From Desulforhabdus amnigena (lineage in GTDB: Bacteria > Desulfobacterota > Syntrophobacteria > Syntrophobacterales > Syntrophobacteraceae), in assembly GCF_027925305.1 (NCBI RefSeq), contig NZ_BSDR01000001.1, positions 2,941,001 through 3,005,000 on the forward strand: a stretch of 64,000 nucleotides of DNA. The letters are read 5' to 3'. This document shows positions 53,143-61,632 of the stretch, piece after piece. Under the pieces are notes generated by a model, which was not told the origin of the DNA, did not search any database, and saw only the letters and a program-made list of their open reading frames with translations. Numbering within the stretch: the stretch's first letter is position 1; the number at the start of each line of letters is the position of its first letter. Made by a program: the position numbers and the translations under genes.

Positions 53143-56103
53143 TCATCCTGTTGCGGCATCTTCCAGCCGGGCTTTCATCCGGCAAGCCAGCCGCCACAAC
53201 TCCCCGATCCAAAGCACCACCGACGTTGCGACAACGATTCTCACCCAGTCCACGAGAGTCAGGGGAACCGTGCGGAAAAACGGGCCGCCAAATTGCGTGA
53301 TCAGCACCTGCCCCAGAAAAATAGCAGCAGCTATGCAGAGAAACGCTTTGTTCTTAAGGATGTCTGCAAAAGCCGAGCTGTTCTGGCCCAAACACCTGGC
53401 ATTGAAAAGATTCCAAAACTGCAGCATGACAAAAACCGTAAAAAACATTGAAAGATCATAGTGATTGACATTTCCGCGCCTCTGAATTTCCAGGAGAAAC
53501 CAAACGAGAAAAACAAGAAAGAGAGGCGCAACGGTAAAGATGGTCTTTGCCATGGTTTTCGAAACGATAAAGTCTTTGGGATTACGAGGCTGCCGCCGCA
53601 TGACATTCCAGTGAGGAGGTTCCGTGGCCAAAGCCAGAGCGGCAAAGGTATCCATGATGAGATTCACCCAAAGCATCTGCGTTACGGTGAGAGGAAGCTT
53701 GACACCGATAAAGGGGCCGAGGAGGGCGATGCACAATGCGACCACATTGATCGTAAGCTGAAAGAGGATGAATCTTTGTATGTTTTCATAGAGGGAACGC
53801 CCCCACATGACAGCGTTGGTGATGCTGCGGAAGGAGTCGTCCAGCAGAATGATATCACTTGCTTCCTTGGCGACGGAAGTCCCGGTTTTTCCCATGGCCA
53901 ACCCCACATGGGCCCGGCTCAAAGCGGGCGCGTCGTTGGTGCCGTCCCCCGTGACGGCTACCACCTCACCCTTTTCCTGCAGGAGTGACACGAGGCGCAG
54001 CTTATCCATGGGACGCGCCCTGGAGAGAATCTTCAAAGACACGGCAACATCCCCTGCCCTTTCGTCACTCAACTGAGCGAAGTCCTTCCCCGTCATGATC
54101 CGGTCTTCCGTGTCACCCTCTTCCCACAGCCCCACTTGGCGGGCGATTTCCCGGGCCGTTTCGGGATTGTCGCCGGTCACGATCTTGACTCCAATGCCGG
54201 CGTCCAGACAGGCGCGGAGGGCATCCGGCACTTCCGGCCTTATGGGGTCGGCGATAGCCACAAACCCCAGCCAGATCATGTCCCGGGCGATCTCTTCGAT
54301 CTCCGCATCCTCCTCCCCTGAAGGATTTTCCCGATACGCCAGCCCCAAGGTACGCATGCCACACGCCTGGTAACCCTTCAAAGCCTGGGCGATATCCTCC
54401 TTGTAGCCATCGATGGGCCGGACCCCTTCTCCCGTGAGGAGGCGGGAACAACGATCCAGAACCACTTCGGGAGCCCCTTTGAGGTGAAGGACCTCTTCGC
54501 CGTTCACACTGGACGTCCCCATCGTGCCCATGTATTTTCTCTCGGTCGAAAAAGTCCATTGCGAAGAGACAGAAAACGCGGCCCGATACTGCATGTAATC
54601 GATATGCAGATCCTTGAGCCACAAGAGCAGGGCACATTCCGTGGGATTGCCGATGAGGTGAGGAGTCGCATCGTCGGTTTTTTCACTCACATGCGCCGTG
54701 CTGTTGACGGAAATCCCTTCCAGGATTTTCTCCTCTCCATACGTAAGCTTGTGTGGGTCTTCGAAGAGGAGCTTATCCTTCAGGCAGGGAAAATCGGCAC
54801 TGTAAACACGCATTTCATTCAAGGTCAATGTTCCCGTTTTATCCGTGCAGATGACCGTAGCTGCTCCAATCGTTTCACAGGCATGCATGCGCCGCACCAG
54901 ATTGTTCGATGCCGTCATCTTCCTCATGCTGTAGGCAAGACTCAAAGTCACACTCATTGCCAGCCCTTCCGGCACAGCCACCACAATGATAGTGACCGAT
55001 ATCATGAAATATCTCAGGAATTCCTCCGCCATGGCATGAGGGACCCACTTGCCTGGAGACACGGGCAGGATCCCAAAATAACAGAGGATCCCTACCCCTG
55101 CCGAAAAGGTCGCCAGACCCAGCACCAATGTCACAACCCAGGAGAGAGAATGCTCTTTTGCAAGCCAGAAGGGGGGAGAGACGCGAACATGCGCCAGTTC
55201 CAGGGCATCGTAGACGATGGGCAACCAGACCCTCATGGAAGCCAGAAGCACGCTGAAACCCAGTATCCCCATAAAACCCCATTGAGGCTGCGTCAAAGTC
55301 AGTTCCCTGACTAAAACTCCCCGGGTCACAAGAGCGGCAAAAATCGTTCCGGCAACCAGAAATCCAACGACCCCGATGACCTTGCTCAGTTCTTCCAACT
55401 GAGCCACAAGGGGGGTTTTTTCCGCTATATCCTGGTAAGCGGGTCGCGCCAGACGGCCAATTTCCGTGGCATCGCCCACTGCGGTCACTTCCATGATTCC
55501 ATGTCCGTCCTTGACCAAAGTTCCGCGGAAGACTCTGTCCTCCGGATAAGCGCTCTCCCGCTGCTCCGGCTCGGCGGGTACAAGCCGTTTCTTGACGGGC
55601 AGGGATTCCCCCGTAAGTGGAGATTCATCCAAGCGGAGCGAAACGACCTCGAGCAACCGACCATCGGCGGGGACTTCCTCTCCCATTTCCAAAAGGACTA
55701 CATCCCCCACGACCAGGTCTTTCCTGGGAACCGTCGCAAAATCCCCCGCCCGAATGACGTTGGCGGGAACTTCGTCGCTGACCCGGTTCAAGATATCGAA
55801 TTCCCGACCGGCTTTGTATTCGTTGATGAAGGAAAGAGTGGTGGCCAGCAAAATGGCAATGACGATCCCGAGGCCTTCTGCATAATGACCTTCCGTCGCC
55901 CCCACCACCAGCGCGATAACCGCCGCGATGATGAGGATACGGATTACGGGATCGTCGAATTTTTCCAGGTAAAGTTTCCACCACGGGGTGCGAGGCGGAG
56001 GGGTGAGTATATTCCAGCCATGTTCCTGCCGGCTGGATTCCACCTGGACGGGACTGAGCCCCTCGAAGGGAAGTTCCCGCTGCCTGGCGTCAAAGGGAAC
56101 CAT
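53143..56103 (-). CDS. Calcium-translocating P-type ATPase (PMCA-like)
   Basis: 986 residues. P-type motifs: TGES at 164-167, phosphorylation site DKTGT at 421-425, PEGLA in M4 at 378-382, and a Ca2+-site M6 motif NLIMDTFAALALATEPP. These indicate type IIB Ca2+ export. Between M3 and M4 (about residues 262-345) there are two extra hydrophobic segments not usual for the group. GTP is not implied; the ATP-binding domain looks normal. The gene stands alone between repeats B and C. Confidence 0.9.
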   Translation of the reverse strand: MVPFDARQRELPFEGLSPVQVESSRQEHGWNILTPPPRTPWWKLYLEKFDDPVIRILIIAAVIALVVGATEGHYAEGLGIVIAILLATTLSFINEYKAGREFDILNRVSDEVPANVIRAGDFATVPRKDLVVGDVVLLEMGEEVPADGRLLEVVSLRLDESPLTGESLPVKKRLVPAEPEQRESAYPEDRVFRGTLVKDGHGIMEVTAVGDATEIGRLARPAYQDIAEKTPLVAQLEELSKVIGVVGFLVAGTIFAALVTRGVLVRELTLTQPQWGFMGILGFSVLLASMRVWLPIVYDALELAHVRVSPPFWLAKEHSLSWVVTLVLGLATFSAGVGILCYFGILPVSPGKWVPHAMAEEFLRYFMISVTIIVVAVPEGLAMSVTLSLAYSMRKMTASNNLVRRMHACETIGAATVICTDKTGTLTLNEMRVYSADFPCLKDKLLFEDPHKLTYGEEKILEGISVNSTAHVSEKTDDATPHLIGNPTECALLLWLKDLHIDYMQYRAAFSVSSQWTFSTERKYMGTMGTSSVNGEEVLHLKGAPEVVLDRCSRLLTGEGVRPIDGYKEDIAQALKGYQACGMRTLGLAYRENPSGEEDAEIEEIARDMIWLGFVAIADPIRPEVPDALRACLDAGIGVKIVTGDNPETAREIARQVGLWEEGDTEDRIMTGKDFAQLSDERAGDVAVSLKILSRARPMDKLRLVSLLQEKGEVVAVTGDGTNDAPALSRAHVGLAMGKTGTSVAKEASDIILLDDSFRSITNAVMWGRSLYENIQRFILFQLTINVVALCIALLGPFIGVKLPLTVTQMLWVNLIMDTFAALALATEPPHWNVMRRQPRNPKDFIVSKTMAKTIFTVAPLFLVFLVWFLLEIQRRGNVNHYDLSMFFTVFVMLQFWNLFNARCLGQNSSAFADILKNKAFLCIAAAIFLGQVLITQFGGPFFRTVPLTLVDWVRIVVATSVVLWIGELWRLACRMKARLEDAATG

Positions 56104-56175
56104 TTACAAGGATCTCCTTTCACTTCAAAAGCTAATGAAGATATTCCATCCCAAGAAGAAAACGATGCTTTAATG

Positions 56176-56285
56176 TGACATTGTCACATTAACCGCAGAG
56201 ACACACAGGGCACAGAGAAAGACCTTTAAATGAAATCTCCGAGTTCTCCGTGTCTCCGGGGTTCAGATGAAATCCGACAATGTCA
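56176..56285. repeat. Palindromic dispersed repeat (MITE-like), copy C
   Basis: 110 bp with the clearest ends: TGACATTGTC at 56176-56185 and its inverse GACAATGTCA at 56276-56285. TTTAA lies just outside each side (56169-56173 and 56287-56291), consistent with a short target duplication. Inner arms match copy A. Confidence 0.78.
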
Positions 56286-56322
56286 ATTTAATTCCTTGCG
56301 GAAAACCGGGGGGCGGCCATCC

Positions 56323-56856
56323 CTATACTCCCGCAAGAGCCCCCATCCACCGGAATGCGTACATGACCAGCGCCGCATAGAGGCCGCTCACCAGGTCATC
56401 CAGCAGGATGCCCCACCCTCCCGACATCATGCGGTCGATCTGCCTGGCCGGAGGTATTTTAATGATATCGAACAATCGGAAAAGCAGGAACCCCCAGAGC
56501 ATCACCTGCCAGGCCTCTCCATGCCGAAAGAGAAGCGGCACGACCAGGTAGCCCGCCACTTCATCCAAAACAAAACGGCTGGGGTCCTTGGCTTTCCAGT
56601 ATTCCATCGCCCAGGGGGCCAAAGCGATGTTTCCCGCACACACCATCAAAAGAGCCAGAGCGAGAGCTCCGGAGATGTATTCCACCGGCAGGGAGACGAT
56701 CACGAAGAAATGAATGAGGACTCCAAGGAGCGTCCCCCAGGTGCCCGGAGCGCCAGGCAGGAGCCCTAGTCCCAGCGCCGTCGCCATTAGAAGGCGCATG
56801 CACTCAAACGGTCTGATTTTATGCATTGCAGGGGGTTCGGATGTGTCAAGTTTCAT
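56323..56856 (-). CDS. pgpA: Phosphatidylglycerophosphatase A
   Basis: PgpA dephosphorylates phosphatidylglycerol phosphate. The 177-residue membrane protein has GLGLLPGAPGTWGTLLG near the N-terminus, FVLDEVAGYLVVPL in the middle and SGGWGILLDDLVSGLYAALV near the C-terminus, all family signatures carrying the acidic catalytic residues. ATG 56856 or 56826 could be used. It is transcribed toward the Ca2+ ATPase gene, separated from it by repeat copy C. Confidence 0.92.
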   Translation of the reverse strand: MKLDTSEPPAMHKIRPFECMRLLMATALGLGLLPGAPGTWGTLLGVLIHFFVIVSLPVEYISGALALALLMVCAGNIALAPWAMEYWKAKDPSRFVLDEVAGYLVVPLLFRHGEAWQVMLWGFLLFRLFDIIKIPPARQIDRMMSGGWGILLDDLVSGLYAALVMYAFRWMGALAGV

Positions 56857-56914
56857 GCCACCTATCCATTTCAGGGAGTCTCCATTTGCTGCCGCCTTAT
56901 ACTTAAAACCTATC

Positions 56915-57012
56915 CAGAAACCACCTGTGGACTTTGCGACACCCCCCTTGGTCCCCCCTTGAGGGGGGAACTAAAGGGGGGTGTCCGCTGCCGAGGTAGG
57001 TTTTTGGATAGG
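56915..57012. repeat. CCTATCC-family repeat, copy 1
   Basis: AAAACCTATCCAGAAACCAC at the left end and TTTTTGGATAGG at the right are inverted. The centre has a C/G palindrome (CCCCCCTTGAGGGGGG) and a CTGTGGACTTTG phrase shared with the copy at 61504. It ends 3 bp before the stop codon of the downstream CNNM gene. Confidence 0.65.
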
Positions 57013-57015
57013 CTC

Positions 57016-58326
57016 TTATTCCGAATTCGAAGGAGACAACGGCGTGACAATACACTCCTCCACACCGTGACCTCTCACCGAAATGACCTCAAATTTCACG
57101 TTGCCGTAAACCACTTGATTTCCCACGCGCGGTTGGCGGTCGAGCAGCATGAGAACCAGGCCGCTCACAGTATAGACTTCCTCGTGTTCCAGAGGAATTC
57201 CCAGCGCCTCCCCTACTTCATCGATGCGAACCGTACCCATCACATGGAGATTTCCCGAAGAATCCCAGTACATTTCAGGTTGTTCCGTAACCCCCTCATT
57301 GATATCTCCCACCACCTCTTCGAACAGGTCTTCAATGGTGATAAGGCCAGCCGTTCCGCCGTATTCGTCCATGACGATGGCAAGATGGGTGCGTCTGCGG
57401 CGCATGGCTGCAAGCACCACATCCAGATTGGATGTTTCGGGCACATAGGGAACGCGCCGTAAATCCTTCTCGGACAAGTGCCTCCCATCGAGCATGAGGC
57501 GCAAGAGATCCTTGATGTGGACCATTCCCAGGATATTGTCCAGATCCCCTTCGTAAACCGGATAGCGGCTGTGCCGGGATGTCCGCACGATCTCTTTCAA
57601 TTCCTCCGGAGGAGAATCCAGCCGAATTCCTACCATTCGCACACGTGGGACCATGACTTCCGCAGCGGTGAGTTCCCCGAACTCCAGAAGGTCCCTCAGG
57701 ACCCTGCCCTCTTCAGCCCTCAAAAGTCCTCCCGCCTGGCTTTCCTGGACAACATACTGGAGCTCTTCCGTTGAAAGATAGTAGCCGGTGGTCAGCGTTC
57801 GGTTGACCCGCATGAGCTTCAGGATCAGATTCCCAATGCCGTTGATACTGATCACAAGAGGATAGAACGCCCTTTTGGCCCACAACATAAAGGGCATGAT
57901 CCATAGAGCGGACCGCTCCGAATACTGCAGAGCCAGCGATTTGGGCACCATTTCACCCAGTACGATATGAAAGTAGGTGAGGATTCCCACCGCTAAAACG
58001 CTGGAGACGGCATGTACAGCCAGCCAATGGGGCAGGGAGACCTTTTCCATACTCCCTTCAATCCATACGGCGAAAATGTGTTCACCGTACATTCCCAGCC
58101 CGAGACTGGCAAAGGTAATGCCGAGCTGAGCCGTCGCAATGTAACGATCCTGGAGGAGGGGATTGTGCAGGATGCTGCTGATCCTCTTCGCCATGCGATT
58201 GCCCTGAATCGCCCGCCGTTCGATGGCAGCCCTGGGCGCTCCCACGAGGGCAAATTCCGCAGCCACAAAAAAGGCATTCAACACAATGAAACCGATGATA
58301 ACAAGGACCGGAAGAAGACTACCCAT
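57016..58326 (-). CDS. CNNM/CorC-type transporter or hemolysin-family protein (second of pair)
   Basis: 436 residues: CNNM (DUF21) membrane domain with four hydrophobic segments (first: [20 protein letters not shown]), a CBS pair (about 200-330, containing [18 protein letters not shown] and [15 protein letters not shown]), and a C-terminal CorC_HlyC domain. The family is tied to Mg2+/Co2+ efflux or regulation. It overlaps its upstream paralogue by 8 bp. Confidence 0.92.
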   Translation of the reverse strand: MGSLLPVLVIIGFIVLNAFFVAAEFALVGAPRAAIERRAIQGNRMAKRISSILHNPLLQDRYIATAQLGITFASLGLGMYGEHIFAVWIEGSMEKVSLPHWLAVHAVSSVLAVGILTYFHIVLGEMVPKSLALQYSERSALWIMPFMLWAKRAFYPLVISINGIGNLILKLMRVNRTLTTGYYLSTEELQYVVQESQAGGLLRAEEGRVLRDLLEFGELTAAEVMVPRVRMVGIRLDSPPEELKEIVRTSRHSRYPVYEGDLDNILGMVHIKDLLRLMLDGRHLSEKDLRRVPYVPETSNLDVVLAAMRRRRTHLAIVMDEYGGTAGLITIEDLFEEVVGDINEGVTEQPEMYWDSSGNLHVMGTVRIDEVGEALGIPLEHEEVYTVSGLVLMLLDRQPRVGNQVVYGNVKFEVISVRGHGVEECIVTPLSPSNSE

Positions 58327-59635
58327 GCACGTCCTCCTCTACCGGGCGAACGGGCCTGGCGAGAATGGATACGATGGCGTGATGAGCCACCTGCTCTATT
58401 TCGACCTCCACACCGTCAATGGTCACTCGCTGCCGGGCAACGGGCACTGTCCCCAGCACTTCCATCACGTGTCCGCTGATTGTATCGGCATCGCCTTGCC
58501 ATAAAACCCCAAGCCACGGTTCCGCCATATCCAGACGCATGAGTCCCGGCAGGCGCACCCGCCCGTCCGGCAGGCGTTCGGGCTGAGGCTGATCCAATTT
58601 GAACTCGTCAGCGACCTCCCCCAGCATCTCCGTCAGAACATCTTCCAAAGTCACCAGTCCCTCGGTCCCCCCGAACTCATCCACTACCATCGCCTGATGG
58701 CTACGCCGCTGCCGCAGCAAATTGAGCAAAGCATCCGCCGTCACGTTTTCGGGAACGCTCATGAGGGGCCTCATGATTTCTGTTATGGAGCCGATCGTTC
58801 CCTTCTCGATATAATGGATCGCCACTTCCTTCACGTGCACGATCCCGATCACGTTGTCCATGGACCCCCGATAGACGGGAAGATGGCTGTAGGGACTTTC
58901 CGCGATTTGCTTCATCACCTGATCCATGGGAAGTTCAACATCAATGCCCGACATATATCTTCGGGGCACCATCAGTTGATGAGCCGGCCGCTTGCCAAGC
59001 TGAAGGGCTCTCTGAAGGCGCTGATGCTCATCGGCTTCGAGCACTCCTCCATCCCGGCTTTCGGTGATCAGCATTTCAATTTCTTCAGGGGAATGAACAT
59101 GACGATGCACCCCGTATTTGACTCCAAAGATTTTTAATATTATCAAGGCACTGCCATTGAGAATGGCAATGAGCCAGGAGAAGACGGTCAGAGACCATCG
59201 CATGGGAAAGAGGGAGAGGAGGGCCGCTTGAGTAGAATACTGAAGGGCGATGGACTTGGGAACCAGTTCTCCAAGGATGACCTGCAGGGTTGTGAGAAAA
59301 ATCAGGACGCTCAGGGACGCCGCCGAGTAGGCCGCAACTTCCTGAACTCCCCCCCATTGGACGATGATTCCCGCCAGTGGAGCAGCCAGGGTTTCCTGCC
59401 CGTAGGCTCCGAGGATGAGGCTCGAAAGGGTAATGCCGATCTGGCATGCGGCGATGTACTGATCCAGCTTGTGAGGATCCACCAGCCACGGCAAGAAAAG
59501 CTTCGCCAGGGAACTGCCTTCCTCGGCCATTTGGCGTATGCGACTCTTCCTGACTCCCACCGCAGCAAATTCCGCCGCCACATAAAGGGCATTGATGACA
59601 ATCAAAAAGAATATAATGATGCAGGCTGCGAACAT
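58319..59635 (-). CDS. CNNM/CorC-type transporter or hemolysin-family protein (first of pair)
   Basis: 438-residue paralogue of the next gene with the same three-part layout: DUF21 membrane domain starting ACIIIFFLIVINALYVAAEF, CBS pair with YSHLPVYRGSMDNVIGIVHV and DEFGGTEGLVTLEDV, and a C-terminal CorC_HlyC domain. The two probably form a heterodimer, since CNNM proteins dimerise and the genes are translationally coupled. Confidence 0.92.
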   Translation of the reverse strand: MFAACIIIFFLIVINALYVAAEFAAVGVRKSRIRQMAEEGSSLAKLFLPWLVDPHKLDQYIAACQIGITLSSLILGAYGQETLAAPLAGIIVQWGGVQEVAAYSAASLSVLIFLTTLQVILGELVPKSIALQYSTQAALLSLFPMRWSLTVFSWLIAILNGSALIILKIFGVKYGVHRHVHSPEEIEMLITESRDGGVLEADEHQRLQRALQLGKRPAHQLMVPRRYMSGIDVELPMDQVMKQIAESPYSHLPVYRGSMDNVIGIVHVKEVAIHYIEKGTIGSITEIMRPLMSVPENVTADALLNLLRQRRSHQAMVVDEFGGTEGLVTLEDVLTEMLGEVADEFKLDQPQPERLPDGRVRLPGLMRLDMAEPWLGVLWQGDADTISGHVMEVLGTVPVARQRVTIDGVEVEIEQVAHHAIVSILARPVRPVEEDVHG

Positions 59636-60030
59636 CAGTGCATCGCCTCCCGGTCGTGAGATCGGATGGGAAGAGGTAAAAATCTGCAGCGGAACGAACT
59701 GATTTCGGGCGTCATAGAAGAATCAGAATCCATCAAATCAGCTTCTTTCCAATGTTGGGAGTCTGGAAACCACGAAGAAACAGCAAATCACCCGGCAACT
59801 TCTCTCACTCTGTCGTGCCGTTGGTTCATTGATAGCATGACAGAAAATTCACAGCAAGTCTCACCCCGGCGATTCTCATTTTGATACGGTCGGCTATCCA
59901 GTAGCTATAGGCACAGATTTCAGTTCTGTCAATGAATGCACCCATCGCAACAGTTCACCGCAGCAGGCACAGAGTACACATAGAAATTCCGTAATAATTC
60001 CAAAATATTCTCCATGTCCCCCGTGTCTCC
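59636..60030. other. Intergenic region before the radical SAM gene
   Basis: About 395 bp with no supported gene. Its right end is occupied by repeat copy D; the rest shows no feature I could name. Confidence 0.4.
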
Positions 60031-60037
60031 GTGGTGA
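59955..60037. repeat. Palindromic dispersed repeat (MITE-like), copy D
   Basis: Degenerate copy with only the inner arms: CACCGCAGCAGGCACAGAG on the left and CCGTGTCTCCGTGGTGAAT on the right. The proposed start of the radical SAM gene lies inside it. Confidence 0.6.
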
Positions 60038-61479
60038 ATAACGGGATATCGGAATACACCGGCTCCCTAAGGAAAATTCAGAAACTGCCTATCTTCCTCT
60101 CTTTGCGGAATCTGCAAAATCGCCCCGGTTTGAGATGGACAATGCACATAATATTTGGGATAATTTTTTATAAATTTTTCATCAGGGTGATTCTATTGTT
60201 TGTGAAAGCATTCGATATAGACAATCTTCATATAACCCTTGATAAAGAAGGGGCCCGCGCCTATGCAAAGGTCAGTTATCCATTGCGATACGGCCGCTTT
60301 GCGGAGATAAAAACCCACGCACATGTCTTTCAGTTCAATCTGAATGGAGAATTGAAATTCATCAGTGGTAGAGGCAAAGACTGGCCGCACCCTTCCGAAT
60401 GGCTCAAGAGAACCATAACTAATGACTGGGTATATTATTCGACAGGCGGTTACGATGGCCCTTATGACTGTTTCGGCGAATACTATGTCCCCTGCCTGTC
60501 ATACCCGAGCAACAATATCAATTCATGCGACCCTTTCCATGACAACGCTGTAATATCGGCGATCAAAGCCTGGGACCGACTGCATGAAACGTTGATGGAA
60601 TTGAATTCCAGTTCCCTTCCAAAAGAAATGAGGGATTTTATTGATCTCGTAATGGTAAACTCGCCCACTGAACTCCGTAAGAGATCAGGCAGGATATATG
60701 AAATAATCGGTGACAATATAACAGTCCTTCCGCCTGATGTCAGGCATGTGGACTATGATGTAATTCCCATAATTATAGCAGACGGGTGTCTCTACAAATG
60801 CGGCTTTTGCAGGGTCAAATCACGTCTTCATTTTAAAGAGCGTTCAAGGAAAGATATAAAAACACAGGTCAGAGATTTAAAAAAATTTTTCGGTAATGAT
60901 ATCTCAAACTACAACTCTGTGTTCCTGGGGCAGCATGACGCCCTCAATTCTTCCTATGACCTGGTGGAATTCGCTGCAAGATATGCCTTTGAATCCTTTG
61001 ATCTAAACAACTCCAATATTGATGGCCCCAGCCTTTTTATCTTCGGAAGCGTAGATTCAATAATAAAATCGGACTATTATATATTTGAACGCATAGAAAA
61101 GCTCCCCTTCAAGACGTATATCAATATAGGGTTTGAATCCGCGGATCAGGAAACCCTTGACAAATTGGGGAAAGGCATCACAAAAGAAGCGGTTGAAAGG
61201 GCCTTTACAAAGAGCGTAGAGATCAACAGAAGATATGAAAAGATTGAGATCACCTCAAACTTTGTCCTCGGAGATCACCTTCCTGAGGGGCATATCAAAT
61301 CCTTTTTCAAGTTGATCGAAAAGAATTTCGATCAACCTTTCCATAAGGGTTCGATTTATTTTTCCCCCTTGATAAATGCCAAAAACACAGGATGGAAAAG
61401 GAACATTAAAAGGGAATTCTTCAAGTTAAAGATTCGAATCCCTGTCCCGTCTTTTTTGTATCTTATTCAAAAATTATAG
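60031..61479 (+). CDS. Radical SAM protein, probably horizontally acquired
   Basis: 482 residues. The Fe-S ligand motif C-x3-C-x2-C is at 253, 257 and 260 (GCLYKCGFC), followed by radical SAM barrel phrases such as TYINIGFESADQETLDKLGK. The N-terminal 240 residues are not recognised and contain a hydrophobic segment (IIFYKFFIRVILLFV). Codon use is AT-rich compared with all neighbours. GTG 60031 sits in a repeat; ATG 60142 is an alternative start. Substrate unknown. Confidence 0.8.
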   Translation: MVNNGISEYTGSLRKIQKLPIFLSLRNLQNRPGLRWTMHIIFGIIFYKFFIRVILLFVKAFDIDNLHITLDKEGARAYAKVSYPLRYGRFAEIKTHAHVFQFNLNGELKFISGRGKDWPHPSEWLKRTITNDWVYYSTGGYDGPYDCFGEYYVPCLSYPSNNINSCDPFHDNAVISAIKAWDRLHETLMELNSSSLPKEMRDFIDLVMVNSPTELRKRSGRIYEIIGDNITVLPPDVRHVDYDVIPIIIADGCLYKCGFCRVKSRLHFKERSRKDIKTQVRDLKKFFGNDISNYNSVFLGQHDALNSSYDLVEFAARYAFESFDLNNSNIDGPSLFIFGSVDSIIKSDYYIFERIEKLPFKTYINIGFESADQETLDKLGKGITKEAVERAFTKSVEINRRYEKIEITSNFVLGDHLPEGHIKSFFKLIEKNFDQPFHKGSIYFSPLINAKNTGWKRNIKREFFKLKIRIPVPSFLYLIQKL

Positions 61480-61503
61480 TATCCAGCCCACTGCGTCGTC
61501 TCT

Positions 61504-61590
61504 AAAAACCTATCCGGAAAGCTCCTGTGGACTTTGCCCCCTTACCCTCCCTGCGACGGGGGAAGTGAAGGGGAGGCTGTTGCCGAGGAA
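61504..61590. repeat. CCTATCC-family repeat, copy 2
   Basis: Starts AAAAACCTATCCGGAAAG, shares CTCCTGTGGACTTTG and the GCCGAGG end with copy 1, with a diverged centre. The inverted right end seen in copy 1 is missing. Confidence 0.6.
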
Positions 61591-61632
61591 TACCGACATG
61601 TAGACGGCGTATTTTCATGGTAAGGAGCAAAT

